Of a DNA stretch of 64,000 bases, positions 8,790-16,385 are shown in pieces (the stretch's first letter is position 1; each line of letters starts with the position of its first letter). Below the pieces are notes generated by a model that did not search any database, was not told the DNA's origin, and saw only the letters and a program-made list of their open reading frames with translations. The stretch spans positions 620,001 to 684,000 of the forward strand of contig NZ_SHKR01000013.1 in the NCBI RefSeq assembly GCF_004217145.1, in the 5' to 3' direction. The stretch comes from Kribbella rubisoli. Its GTDB lineage: Bacteria; Actinomycetota; Actinomycetes; Propionibacteriales; Kribbellaceae. Both the position numbers and the translations under genes were made by a program.

Positions 8790-8805
8790 TGTGACAACGG
8801 GCACA
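8790..8805. promoter_or_regulatory. second CRP-like site
   Basis: TGTGACAACGGGCACA matches the CRP half-sites with one mismatch (GCACA for TCACA) and lies 32 bases from the perfect site, that is three helical turns, on the same DNA face. This spacing supports cooperative binding, which is inferred. Confidence 0.5.
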
Positions 8806-8844
8806 GAGGGTGGTCAGGGCACCCTAAAATCCTTGCGAATTCAG

Positions 8845-9798
8845 CTATTTTTCGAGCAGCTCGCGGAACCGCTCCAGCCCCACGTTCCCGCCCGACAGCA
8901 CCACTCCGACGCGCTCGGGCATCCCATGGATCCGTCCGGCCAGCAATGCGGCCAGCGCACTCGCTCCGCTCGGCTCCAGCACGATCTTCAGCCGTTCGAA
9001 GGCGAACGCCATCGCTGCCACGATCTCCTCGTCGCTGACCAGCTCGAACGACTCCACCAGTCGCCGGTTCACCGCGAACGTCAGTTCGCCGGGCGTCGAG
9101 ATCGCCTGCCCGTCCGCGATCGTCCGCGGTACGGCGATCTCCACCCGCTCGCCCGCGGCCAGTGAGCGGGCGTGGTCGTCGCCCGCCGCCGGCTCGACCC
9201 CGATCATCCGGATCCCCGGGCACATCAGCGTCGCCGCGGTCGCACAACCGGCCATCAATCCACCGCCGCCGACCGGAACCAGCAGGGCGCCGAGATGCCC
9301 GATCTCCTCGAGCAGCTCCAGCGCGACGGTCCCTTGCCCGGCCATCACGTCGTAGTTGTCGTACGGCGGGATCAGCGTGCGTCCGCGTTCGGTCGCCAGC
9401 TCCTGCGCGAGGGCGGCCCGATCCTGCGTGTAGCGGTCGTACGTGACCACCTCAGCGCCGTACCCGCGAGTGGCGGCGACCTTCGTCGGCGGCGCGTCCT
9501 CCGGCATCAGGATCACCGCGCTCGTCCCGGAGAGCCGCGCGGCCAGCGCGACCGCCTGCGCATGATTGCCGGAGGAGTACGCCGCGACGCCCGCCTCGAG
9601 CTGCTCGGCGGTGAGCAGGCTGATCGCGTTGTACGCACCCCGGAACTTGAATGCACCGATCCGCTGGAAGTTCTCGGCCTTCAGGAACACCTCCGCCCCG
9701 ACCCGCTCGTCGAGCGTCCGCGACGTGAGGACCGGCGTACGGTGTGCGACACCCTTCAGGCGCTCAGCGGCGGCCCGGACATCTGTGAGACTCAGCAC
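8845..9798 (-). CDS. threonine/serine dehydratase-like PLP enzyme
   Basis: A 317-residue fold-type II PLP enzyme that would deaminate L-threonine or L-serine to a 2-oxo acid and ammonia. The PLP lysine is in GAFKFRGAYNAIS, the preceding segment is EVFLKAENFQRIG, the asparagine loop is YSSGNHAQAVALA and the phosphate-binding glycine loop is LVPVGGGGLMAG. It lacks the C-terminal ACT regulatory domain of biosynthetic IlvA, so a catabolic dehydratase or a serine racemase-like enzyme is likely. Start ATG 9798; the YciI gene is divergent 100 bases away. Confidence 0.9.
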   Translation of the reverse strand: MLSLTDVRAAAERLKGVAHRTPVLTSRTLDERVGAEVFLKAENFQRIGAFKFRGAYNAISLLTAEQLEAGVAAYSSGNHAQAVALAARLSGTSAVILMPEDAPPTKVAATRGYGAEVVTYDRYTQDRAALAQELATERGRTLIPPYDNYDVMAGQGTVALELLEEIGHLGALLVPVGGGGLMAGCATAATLMCPGIRMIGVEPAAGDDHARSLAAGERVEIAVPRTIADGQAISTPGELTFAVNRRLVESFELVSDEEIVAAMAFAFERLKIVLEPSGASALAALLAGRIHGMPERVGVVLSGGNVGLERFRELLEK

Positions 9799-9898
9799 GA
9801 TCCGACGTTATCTGCGGGCGATGTCAAAGTGCGCCTGCCCGCTCCGTACTGATGGATGAGAGGCACCCACTCCGGGGGCCGCGGGTGAAGGAGACACC

Positions 9899-10261
9899 GT
9901 GAAGTACCTACTGGTTCTGAACATCAACCCCGACGTGCTCGCCGCGCTGCCCGAGGCCGAGCAGCAGGCCATCGGTTCCGGTCACCAGAAGTTCATGGAC
10001 ACGATCAAGGCGTCGGGCGAGTTCCACAGCACGGTCGCGCTGCAGCAGCCGGCCCAGTCCGCGGTCGTCACGGTCCGGGGCGGTCTCCCGGCGGTGACCG
10101 ACGGGCCGTTCGTGGAGTCGAAGGAGTTCCTCGGCGGCTACTACCTGGTGGACGTGGCGTCCCGGGAGCGCGCGCTGGAGCTGGCCGCGATGATCCCGGA
10201 CGCGGCGATCGAGGGGCTCGGCGTCGAGGTTCGCGGGGTCGAGTTCGCGGACGGTCTCTGA
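9899..10261 (+). CDS. YciI/DGPF-domain protein
   Basis: A 120-residue single-domain protein of the YCII-related family, a dimeric alpha/beta barrel. It begins MKYLLVLNINP and contains the motif TDGPFVESKEFLGGYYLVD, the DGPF signature of this family. Members often sit next to ECF sigma factors or oxidoreductases and their reaction is unknown; none of those is adjacent here. GTG start at 9899 after aaggagacacc, a strong ribosome-binding site. Confidence 0.9.
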   Translation: MKYLLVLNINPDVLAALPEAEQQAIGSGHQKFMDTIKASGEFHSTVALQQPAQSAVVTVRGGLPAVTDGPFVESKEFLGGYYLVDVASRERALELAAMIPDAAIEGLGVEVRGVEFADGL

Positions 10262-10274
10262 CCCGATCGAAACG

Positions 10275-10309
10275 AAGGGGGTTCTCCACAGACTGTGGAG
10301 AACCCCCTT
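10275..10309. terminator. bidirectional rho-independent terminator
   Basis: A 17-base perfect inverted repeat (aagggggttctccacag at 10275-10291, complement at 10293-10309) followed on the plus strand by gttttgttg. It sits between the convergent YciI and YegP-like genes and can end both transcripts. Confidence 0.88.
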
Positions 10310-10323
10310 GTTTTGTTGACGTT

Positions 10324-10509
10324 TCAGTCGGTCTGGTCGTCGACGTTCGCGTCGCCCGCGTTCCGCTTGACCGAGTCGATGCCGTTCTGCGCCGCGGCCT
10401 TGGTCGTGTAGCTCTCGCTGCTGGTCGCGATGATCTCGCCGTTGCCGGCCTTCAGACGAAACCGGAACTCGCCGGACTTGTCCTTGTACAGCTCGAACTT
10501 CCCCGCCAT
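10324..10509 (-). CDS. YegP-like DUF1508 small protein
   Basis: A 61-residue protein with the DUF1508/YegP fold signature: KFELYKDKSGEFRFRLKAGNG, IIATSSESYTTKAAAQNGI and SVKRNAGDA. Family members have one or two copies of this beta-beta-alpha unit; this one has a single copy. The molecular role is unknown. ATG 10509 has an upstream tatggaggt. A small hairpin (cgctcc-gttt-cggagcg, 10536-10552) lies in its leader. Confidence 0.88.
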   Translation of the reverse strand: MAGKFELYKDKSGEFRFRLKAGNGEIIATSSESYTTKAAAQNGIDSVKRNAGDANVDDQTD

Positions 10510-10589
10510 CGATGTACCTCCATAGAGAGTGGTATCGCTCCGTTTCGGAGCGTAGTCCTCTCGGGCCGATGCCGGGGTACGTACACGCC

Positions 10590-11252
10590 CTACTCGCGGA
10601 TGCCGCGGATGCCTGCGACGACGAGGTTGAGGCCGATCTCGTAGTACCGGTCTCGTGACTCCGGGCAGATCAGTGCGCCGGCGGCGGAGGTGATCAGCGG
10701 GTAGCGCTCCGGGGACAGCGCGCCGAGGGATGCCCGCTTGCGCCGGAGGGAGGCCTCGCGAGCCTCAGGATCGCTCACCTCGCGGGCGACCGGGTCCGTG
10801 GTCACCAGTGAGATCAGTGAGCAGATCGCCTGCCGGCCGACCTCGGCTGCGTCGTCGACGGTGAATCCGCCCTCGACGAGCAGCTCGAGCGCTCGCTCGG
10901 ACAGCGCCAGGCCGGGCTCGGTGATCAGGATCCGCGGCAGCGTCAGGTCCGCGAGTCGCGGGTGCCCCCGGAGCGCGGTCACGAACGCGGTCAGCAGCGT
11001 GTGGAGCTGCTTGTCCCAGCGCTCGTCGTTCGGCGTCGGGAGTACGACGCCGGCCAGGATGCGGTCCCCGATCGCGGCCAGCAGGTCGTCCTTGTCCTTG
11101 AAGTGCCGGTACAGCGCCATCGGCGTGACGTCGTGCTGCGCGGCCAGCTTCCGGAACGAGACCGCGGCCGGTCCTTCGTCGTCGGCGATGGCCAGCGCGC
11201 TGTCGACGACCTTCTCCGGATCGAGGCGGCGGGAGGTCTCTTTGGTGATCAC
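10590..11252 (-). CDS. TetR-family repressor with TetR_C domain
   Basis: A 220-residue repressor. The N-terminal helix-turn-helix covers about residues 15-60 (KVVDSALAIADDEGPAAVSF, VTPMALYRHFKDKDDLLAAI), and the rest resembles the C-terminal domain of tetracycline-repressor-like regulators (GFTVDDAAEVGRQAICSLIS). It is divergent from a DHA2 drug exporter with 92 bases between the start codons and several palindromes in that gap, the classic repressor/efflux arrangement. The ligand is probably a substrate of the pump. Confidence 0.9.
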   Translation of the reverse strand: MITKETSRRLDPEKVVDSALAIADDEGPAAVSFRKLAAQHDVTPMALYRHFKDKDDLLAAIGDRILAGVVLPTPNDERWDKQLHTLLTAFVTALRGHPRLADLTLPRILITEPGLALSERALELLVEGGFTVDDAAEVGRQAICSLISLVTTDPVAREVSDPEAREASLRRKRASLGALSPERYPLITSAAGALICPESRDRYYEIGLNLVVAGIRGIRE

Positions 11253-11260
11253 GTTGACAA

Positions 11261-11321
11261 GTCTACACCGTAGACCTAGTGTCTACTCCGTAAGCTTACG
11301 GCGTATACATACAGCGTAGAC
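11261..11321. promoter_or_regulatory. TetR operator cluster between repressor and DHA2 exporter
   Basis: Three symmetric elements are visible: gtctac-acc-gtagac at 11261-11275; the perfect 14-base palindrome ccgtaagcttacgg at 11288-11301; and gtctac at 11281-11286 matched by gtagac at 11316-11321. They cover the divergent promoter region, which is rich in TATA-like steps (gtatac at 11303). Binding by the adjacent TetR protein is inferred. Confidence 0.7.
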
Positions 11322-11344
11322 TCTCAACCGAGCGAGGTACGGCA

Positions 11345-12769
11345 ATGCGACGCAGTCCTTGGGCCACCCTGGCGGTGCTGGCTCTAGCTCAGTTCATCGT
11401 GGTGCTCGACGTGACGATCGTGAACGTCGCGCTGCCCCACATCCAGGCGGACCTGAACTTCTCCGCCGATTCCCTGCAGTGGGTCATCAACGCGTACACA
11501 CTGCTCTTCGGCGGCTTCCTGCTCCTCGGCGGACGGATGGCCGACCTGCTCGGTCCGCGCCGGGTGTTCACCGCGGGCCTCGTCCTCTTCGGCGCGACCA
11601 GCCTGATTGCCGGCCTCTCCAACTCGCCGGAGTTCCTGATCGGCGCCCGTGCGGTCCAGGGCCTCGGGGGAGCGCTGCTGTCACCCGCGGCGCTGGCCAT
11701 CCTGACGATGACCTTCGCCCACGGACGCGAGCGCAACATCGCGATGGGCGTCTGGGGCGGTCTCGCCGGCCTTGGCGGCACGCTCGGCGTGGTCGCGGGC
11801 GGCGTACTCGTGGACTCCCTCAGCTGGCAGTGGGTCTTCTTCGTGAACGTTCCGATCGTGATCGCACTGATCGCCCTCATCCCGGTCTTCGTCCCGGACC
11901 TGCGGCACTCGACGGGTCGTCGTACGTTCGACACGCTCGGCGCGGTGCTCGGCACGGCTGGTCTGATGTCGGTTGTGTACGGCGTGGTGCGGTCAGAGCC
12001 GTCCGGCTGGGGATCGTTCGAGGTCGTCGGCGTGCTGACCGCAGGGGTTTTGCTGCTCGTGGCGTTCGTGGTGGTGGAGTCGCGGTCCGCAGCTCCGTTG
12101 GTACCGCTGCGACTGTTCCGGTCGCGGGCGCTGAGTGTGTCCGGTGCGACGCTGGCGCTGAACGGTGCCGGGTTCCTGTCTATGTTCTTCCTGACTGCTA
12201 TCTACTTGCAGCAGGTGCGTGGCGACAGCGCACTCGAGGCCGGCGTCCACTTCCTGCCGATGGGCGGCGCTGCGATCGTCGGTGCGGTGCTGGCGTCCCA
12301 GTTGGTGCAGAGACTCGGCACTCGGACCGTCCAGCTCGCCGGTGCGGTCCTCAGTGTTGGCGGACTGCTCCTTCTGTCCCAGGCTGACGCCACCGGTAGC
12401 TACAGCTCACAGCTCCTGCCCGGTCTGATCATCTTCGGCTTCGGCATCATCGGCGTCGGCGTACCAGGCCAGATCAACGCAGTCTCCGAGGTACGGCCTG
12501 CTGAGGCCGGCGCGGCATCCGGTGTGGTCAACGCGATGTACCAGGTCGGCGGCGCACTGGGCCTGGCGATCGTCACTACCCTCTCCATCAGCGACACGAC
12601 CAACGAGCTAACCCACGGCGCAACTCAACTCCAGGCCCTCCAGTCAGGCTACGAACGCGGCCTCCTGGCGGCCGCCGCCTTCGCCGTAGCCAACGTCTTC
12701 CTCACCATGGCAACCCCCCAACTCCAGCCCACCTCAGAGCAACTAGCCGAGGCGACCGCCGCCGCATAA
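11345..12769 (+). CDS. DHA2 (14-TMS) MFS drug exporter
   Basis: A 474-residue proton-driven multidrug exporter of the major facilitator superfamily. It opens with the typical AQFIVVLDVTIVNVALPHI motif of DHA2 antiporters, has motif A in GGRMADLLGPRRVF and motif C near GGTLGVVAGGVLVD, and about fourteen hydrophobic segments. It is transcribed away from its own TetR-like gene. ATG 11345 follows gcgaggtacgg. Confidence 0.92.
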   Translation: MRRSPWATLAVLALAQFIVVLDVTIVNVALPHIQADLNFSADSLQWVINAYTLLFGGFLLLGGRMADLLGPRRVFTAGLVLFGATSLIAGLSNSPEFLIGARAVQGLGGALLSPAALAILTMTFAHGRERNIAMGVWGGLAGLGGTLGVVAGGVLVDSLSWQWVFFVNVPIVIALIALIPVFVPDLRHSTGRRTFDTLGAVLGTAGLMSVVYGVVRSEPSGWGSFEVVGVLTAGVLLLVAFVVVESRSAAPLVPLRLFRSRALSVSGATLALNGAGFLSMFFLTAIYLQQVRGDSALEAGVHFLPMGGAAIVGAVLASQLVQRLGTRTVQLAGAVLSVGGLLLLSQADATGSYSSQLLPGLIIFGFGIIGVGVPGQINAVSEVRPAEAGAASGVVNAMYQVGGALGLAIVTTLSISDTTNELTHGATQLQALQSGYERGLLAAAAFAVANVFLTMATPQLQPTSEQLAEATAAA

Positions 12770-12809
12770 GTTGCCTGCGGCAACATCCGGCCAGTCTACT
12801 GTGGTTGCC

Positions 12810-13153
12810 ATGCAACCCTTAGTCTGGCCGGACTGCCGTAATGTAAGGGATCTGGGCGGCGGCGCCATCCAACCGGGTCGACTGATCCGCAGTGACAATC
12901 TCGATCAGCTCGCCGCCGCCGGCCTTGCCGCCGTACAAACCGCTAAGATCAGCCGCTTCGTGGATCTCCGCAGCGCCTGGGAGTGCGAGACTTGGTTGCC
13001 GCTGACTACGAAGCTTCCGGGACGTCGTCGGACGTCATTGTCAGGCTGCTTGATCATCTGCGGACGCAGTACGGGGGAACGGCTGCGTACCTGAGGAATT
13101 CGGGGGCAACCACTGAACAGTTGGATGGATTGGTCGGTCGACTGACGGGGTGA
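12810..13153 (+). pseudogene. tyrosine-protein phosphatase, internal deletion and frame change
   Basis: The N-terminal part (ATG 12810) reads WPDCRNVRDLGG, GRLIRSDNL and RFVDLRSAWECE, which is the start of the bacterial Y_phosphatase3 tyrosine/serine phosphatase family. After about 12990 the family match continues in another frame: LVAADYEASGTSSDVIV and GGTAAYLRNSGATTEQL, ending at the TGA 13151-13153, which is the normal C terminus. The catalytic HCxxGKDRTG segment that belongs between the two parts is missing. A deletion of very roughly 100-130 codons that also shifted the frame explains this. It cannot be an active phosphatase. Confidence 0.8.
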
Positions 13154-13231
13154 TTCCCCGGGCGATCCCCGATGTTTGTGGTGTCCGTCGCGGGAAGGGT
13201 TGGAGGCTCGGACGGACAAGAGGAGATCGGG

Positions 13232-14302
13232 ATGCTGGTGCAGGGAGTGGTTGCGTTGGTGACTGCTGCGATGACGGCGGTGGTGCCGGCTTCGCCTTCT
13301 AGGGGTGGCGATTTGCAGAAGAGCGTTGATGGGGTGGCTGCGATCGGGGCGATGGCAGAGGTGCGGAGCGGGGCGCAGGTTTGGCGTGGGAGTAGTGGGG
13401 TTGCGGAGCTGGGGACCTCGCGGAAGGTCCCGGTGGACGGGCGGTTCCGGGCAGGAAGTATCACGAAGACGTTCGTCTCCACCGTCGTACTGCAGTTGGT
13501 TGCCGAAGGGCGGATCCGGCTCGATGACTCGGTGGAGCGTTGGTTGCCGGGCGTCGTACCGAACGGCGAGAACATCACCGTGCGCCAATTGCTCAACCAC
13601 ACCAGCGGGTTGTACGACTACAAGAACACGTTGCCGATGCCGCCGAGCGAGGACTTCTACGCGCTTCGGTATCGGACCTGGACGGCGAGCGAGCAGATCG
13701 AGCGCGCGCTGGCGAATCCGCCGGTGTTCGACAAGCCGGGTTCGCAGTACGACTACTCGAACACCAACTACCTGCTCATCGGCGAGATCATCAAAAAGGT
13801 GACCGGCCGGACGTACTCCGACGAGATCGAGCGCCGGATCATCCGCCCGCTCGGACTGCACGGTACGACGATGCCGCGTACGTCGACGCGCATCCCGGGG
13901 CCGCATCCGCATGGCTACGTACCCAAGGACGGCGGGCAGCTCGACTGGACCGAGATGAACCCGACGCTGTTCGGCGCGGGCGGCGACATCATCTCGACGA
14001 CCCACGACCTCAACCGCTTCTTCTCCGCCCTGCTCGGTGGGCAACTGCTCCCGGCGCGGCTGCTCCAGGCGATGAAGACACCAGGAATCGAGGACGGGAC
14101 GTACGGCCTCGGCCTGTCCTGGCACGACACCGCCTGCCATATCCGTGTCTACGGCAACGACGGCGACGCGCTCGCGTACCAGGCCTATTCGTTCTCCACG
14201 GCCGACACCCGCCGGCAGGCAACCGTTGCCGTCACGCCGCACCTGCCGACCAACCCGGACGCCACCGTCAACACCTTCCTCGACAAGGCGTTCTGCTCGT
14301 GA
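13232..14302 (+). CDS. exported beta-lactamase-fold serine hydrolase (D,D-carboxypeptidase-like)
   Basis: A 356-residue penicillin-binding-fold hydrolase with a short signal peptide (MLVQGVVALVTAAMTAVVPA). The active-site motifs are SITK (SxxK), the following VRQLLNHTSGLYDY, and YSN in YDYSNTNYLLIGEI; the third motif reads GNDGDALAYQ rather than HxG. It may be a D-alanyl-D-alanine carboxypeptidase, esterase or peptidase. ATG 13232 is preferred over 13172 because aggag lies seven bases upstream and the signal peptide then starts at residue 1. Confidence 0.87.
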   Translation: MLVQGVVALVTAAMTAVVPASPSRGGDLQKSVDGVAAIGAMAEVRSGAQVWRGSSGVAELGTSRKVPVDGRFRAGSITKTFVSTVVLQLVAEGRIRLDDSVERWLPGVVPNGENITVRQLLNHTSGLYDYKNTLPMPPSEDFYALRYRTWTASEQIERALANPPVFDKPGSQYDYSNTNYLLIGEIIKKVTGRTYSDEIERRIIRPLGLHGTTMPRTSTRIPGPHPHGYVPKDGGQLDWTEMNPTLFGAGGDIISTTHDLNRFFSALLGGQLLPARLLQAMKTPGIEDGTYGLGLSWHDTACHIRVYGNDGDALAYQAYSFSTADTRRQATVAVTPHLPTNPDATVNTFLDKAFCS

Positions 14303-14314
14303 CACGTTGACTGC

Positions 14315-14653
14315 ATGACTCGGTTCACGGACGACCAGATGCGCGCAGCGATGAGCACGACCCGCGAATACACGATCGTGCTCCTCGAGGAAGGACCGCA
14401 GTACGGCAAGGACGGGGCCGACGCGATCGTCTGGGAGCACGGCCGGCGCAATTTCGAGCTCCGCGCGGACGGTCTGCTGAACGTCGTCTGCCCGGTCCGG
14501 GACGATTCCCCGCTCTGCGGAGTCGGCATCTTCCCGGGTACGGCGGACGAGGTACGACGGCTCATGGACTACGATCCGGGGGTGCGGGCGGGTGTGTTCA
14601 CCTACCGGATCCACCCCACCCGGAGCTTCCCGGGAGATGCCCTAGGAATGTGA
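14315..14653 (+). CDS. YciI-like small protein
   Basis: A 112-residue protein beginning MTRFTDDQMRAAMSTTREYT with IVLLEEGPQYGKDGADAIVW and a C-terminal GVFTYRIHPTRSFPGDALG. The pattern resembles YCII/dimeric alpha-beta barrel proteins of actinobacteria, though the DGPF motif is absent. Function unknown. It follows the serine hydrolase by 12 bases and might be in the same transcript. Confidence 0.65.
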   Translation: MTRFTDDQMRAAMSTTREYTIVLLEEGPQYGKDGADAIVWEHGRRNFELRADGLLNVVCPVRDDSPLCGVGIFPGTADEVRRLMDYDPGVRAGVFTYRIHPTRSFPGDALGM

Positions 14654-14735
14654 GATTGTCCGGCAATCGGTTTGGCCCTCGGGCGAAACGGCGACACTGG
14701 GATGGATGCGTTGCTGCCGTCGACCGAGGGGGACC

Positions 14736-15218
14736 GTGACCTTGGAACTCGCCACGCTCGATGCCGACGACTGGCCCATCGCCCGGGAAGTCCGCCTCCG
14801 GGCGCTCAAGGATTCGCCGTCGGCGTACATCTCGGAGTACGAGGACGAGGTGGCGGTCGGCGAGTCCGCATGGCGGGAGCGGTTCACCCGGATGCGGTGG
14901 ATCGTCGCTCGCCACCAGGCGCGCGTGATCGGATTGGCGAGCTCGGTCCGCGTCGACAGCCGGCCGCCGTACGAGCGGCACGTCGAATCGGTGTGGGTCG
15001 ATCCGCGGCACCGGCGTACCGGGATATTGCGCGCCATCTTCGGGCATCTGACCGAGGTCGAGCCCGACGTCACCGAATGGCGGGTGTGGGTGCTGGACAC
15101 GAATTCCGTGGCGCGCGAGGTCTACGAGCGCCTCGGATTCAGCCCGACCGGCGAACGGCAGCCGCTAGCCGACGGTTCCGGTCGGCTGGAGATTCGCCTG
15201 CGCTTTGATGCGCGCTGA
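14736..15218 (+). CDS. GNAT-family N-acetyltransferase
   Basis: A 160-residue acetyl-CoA-dependent acyltransferase. Motif A is ESVWVDPRHRRTGILRAIFG (acetyl-CoA pyrophosphate loop, here RRTGI) and motif B is WRVWVLDTNSVAREVYERLG with GFSPTGERQPL. The substrate is not predictable. GTG 14736 is chosen because gaggggg lies at the right distance; ATG 14706 would add ten Arg-rich residues. Its 3-prime end overlaps the convergent glycosyltransferase-like gene by 54 bases. Confidence 0.88.
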   Translation: MTLELATLDADDWPIAREVRLRALKDSPSAYISEYEDEVAVGESAWRERFTRMRWIVARHQARVIGLASSVRVDSRPPYERHVESVWVDPRHRRTGILRAIFGHLTEVEPDVTEWRVWVLDTNSVAREVYERLGFSPTGERQPLADGSGRLEIRLRFDAR

Positions 15219-16385
15219 TACGCCGTACCCACAAGAGGCCCAGGTCTGAAGCCCGAGCTCGGCCAATGCGTCGCGATCAGAGAGCTCCGACGTGTATCGC
15301 CACAGCACCTGCTCCCACTGCAGCTCGTCCTCTTGCCATTTCTGGATGAAGTCGACGCACAAGTCCGGGGTGATGCTCGAGGCTCGCTTCTCCGCAACCC
15401 GAAGGGATTCGTGTGCGTCCAGCATCCTCAGGTACTCCACCGGATTCGCCGACAGTTGGGCGTGGGAGAGCGCCGCGATCGTCTCTTCGATCGTCTCCAG
15501 CCGGATCTCGATGAACTCTCGCCACAGACTCGTCCGGGAAGCGGCAGCCAACTGCTCTTTGAAGGTCCACTTGGGTGTGCTCTCGAAGAGCGCATACAGG
15601 CCCTCCGCCAGCAGGTCGCCGAACTCTTCGCGATCCGCGCGTCCCGGATCCGCGAACGGTGCGTACTTCGCCTGTCGGACCTCACCGATCCTCGGCAACG
15701 ACCGCTCGGCCGCATGCCGCGCGAAGAAGAACCAGTCCTCGTTGTAGACATCCGCGAAGAACGACAGACCCGGCTGCTGAAGATTGACGCCCAGCGCTGC
15801 GCCGCTGACGAACACGTCCTGCCTGAAGCCGGCGAGCCGTCGCGCATGACAGACCACCGAGTTATCGGGGAAGTGCCGGCTGACCATCGAGGCAACCGGG
15901 TTCCGGTCAAGAGTCCCGGACAGTCGCTCGACATCCCATGGGTTGAACTGGCTGATGTCGTCATCGACGAACAGGATCTTGTTCCATCCGCGCATCCGGC
16001 CGAGCAGCAGGCCGATGTTCCGCTTGGCGCTGAGGTCACTCGAGCGGCCGGCTGAGGCCATCTTGAACTCGGGGCCTGACGTCAGCGGGGCGTCGTACGG
16101 AAGTTGGTAGTTGTCAGGCACATCGACGACGAGTGCTCTGGCGCCGAACGTCCTTTCCACCCGACGCACGACCTGTCCGACCTGTGCCTGCCGGCTGCAC
16201 AGGATGACGAGCGGCACGGACAGAGTGGCAGACAAAGTGATGACGTCTTGCAGGGCTGATGCCGGCCGGGCAGCTGGTACGACTATCGCGTCCAGCCCGC
16301 TGCGCGCGGCCGGCGCAGCGCTTGCGGCGGAGACATCGCGCAGCAGCGACGCGTGAGATTGGCCGTGCTTGAGCTGACGGCTCAT
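15165..16385 (-). CDS. glycosyltransferase-like (GT-A fold) protein of unknown role
   Basis: A 406-residue cytoplasmic protein. Its first half looks like a GT-A nucleotide-sugar transferase: LDAIVVPAARPASAL, VPLVILCSRQ, SAKRNIGLLLGR and the DxD-like FVDDDISQFNP at residues 139-149 for metal and nucleotide sugar binding; FADVYNEDWFFFARH would contribute the catalytic acid. The second half is helical and not recognised. No membrane helix or signal peptide is seen. The ATG at 16385 overlaps the stop of the upstream XRE gene (ATGA), so the two are translationally coupled and probably act together. Confidence 0.65.
   Translation of the reverse strand: MSRQLKHGQSHASLLRDVSAASAAPAARSGLDAIVVPAARPASALQDVITLSATLSVPLVILCSRQAQVGQVVRRVERTFGARALVVDVPDNYQLPYDAPLTSGPEFKMASAGRSSDLSAKRNIGLLLGRMRGWNKILFVDDDISQFNPWDVERLSGTLDRNPVASMVSRHFPDNSVVCHARRLAGFRQDVFVSGAALGVNLQQPGLSFFADVYNEDWFFFARHAAERSLPRIGEVRQAKYAPFADPGRADREEFGDLLAEGLYALFESTPKWTFKEQLAAASRTSLWREFIEIRLETIEETIAALSHAQLSANPVEYLRMLDAHESLRVAEKRASSITPDLCVDFIQKWQEDELQWEQVLWRYTSELSDRDALAELGLQTWASCGYGVSARIKAQANLQPTGTVG

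Noticed and set aside
12992..13153. A separate short gene for the LVAADYEAS frame.
   Set aside because: It has no start codon context and matches the phosphatase C terminus, so it is part of the pseudogene.
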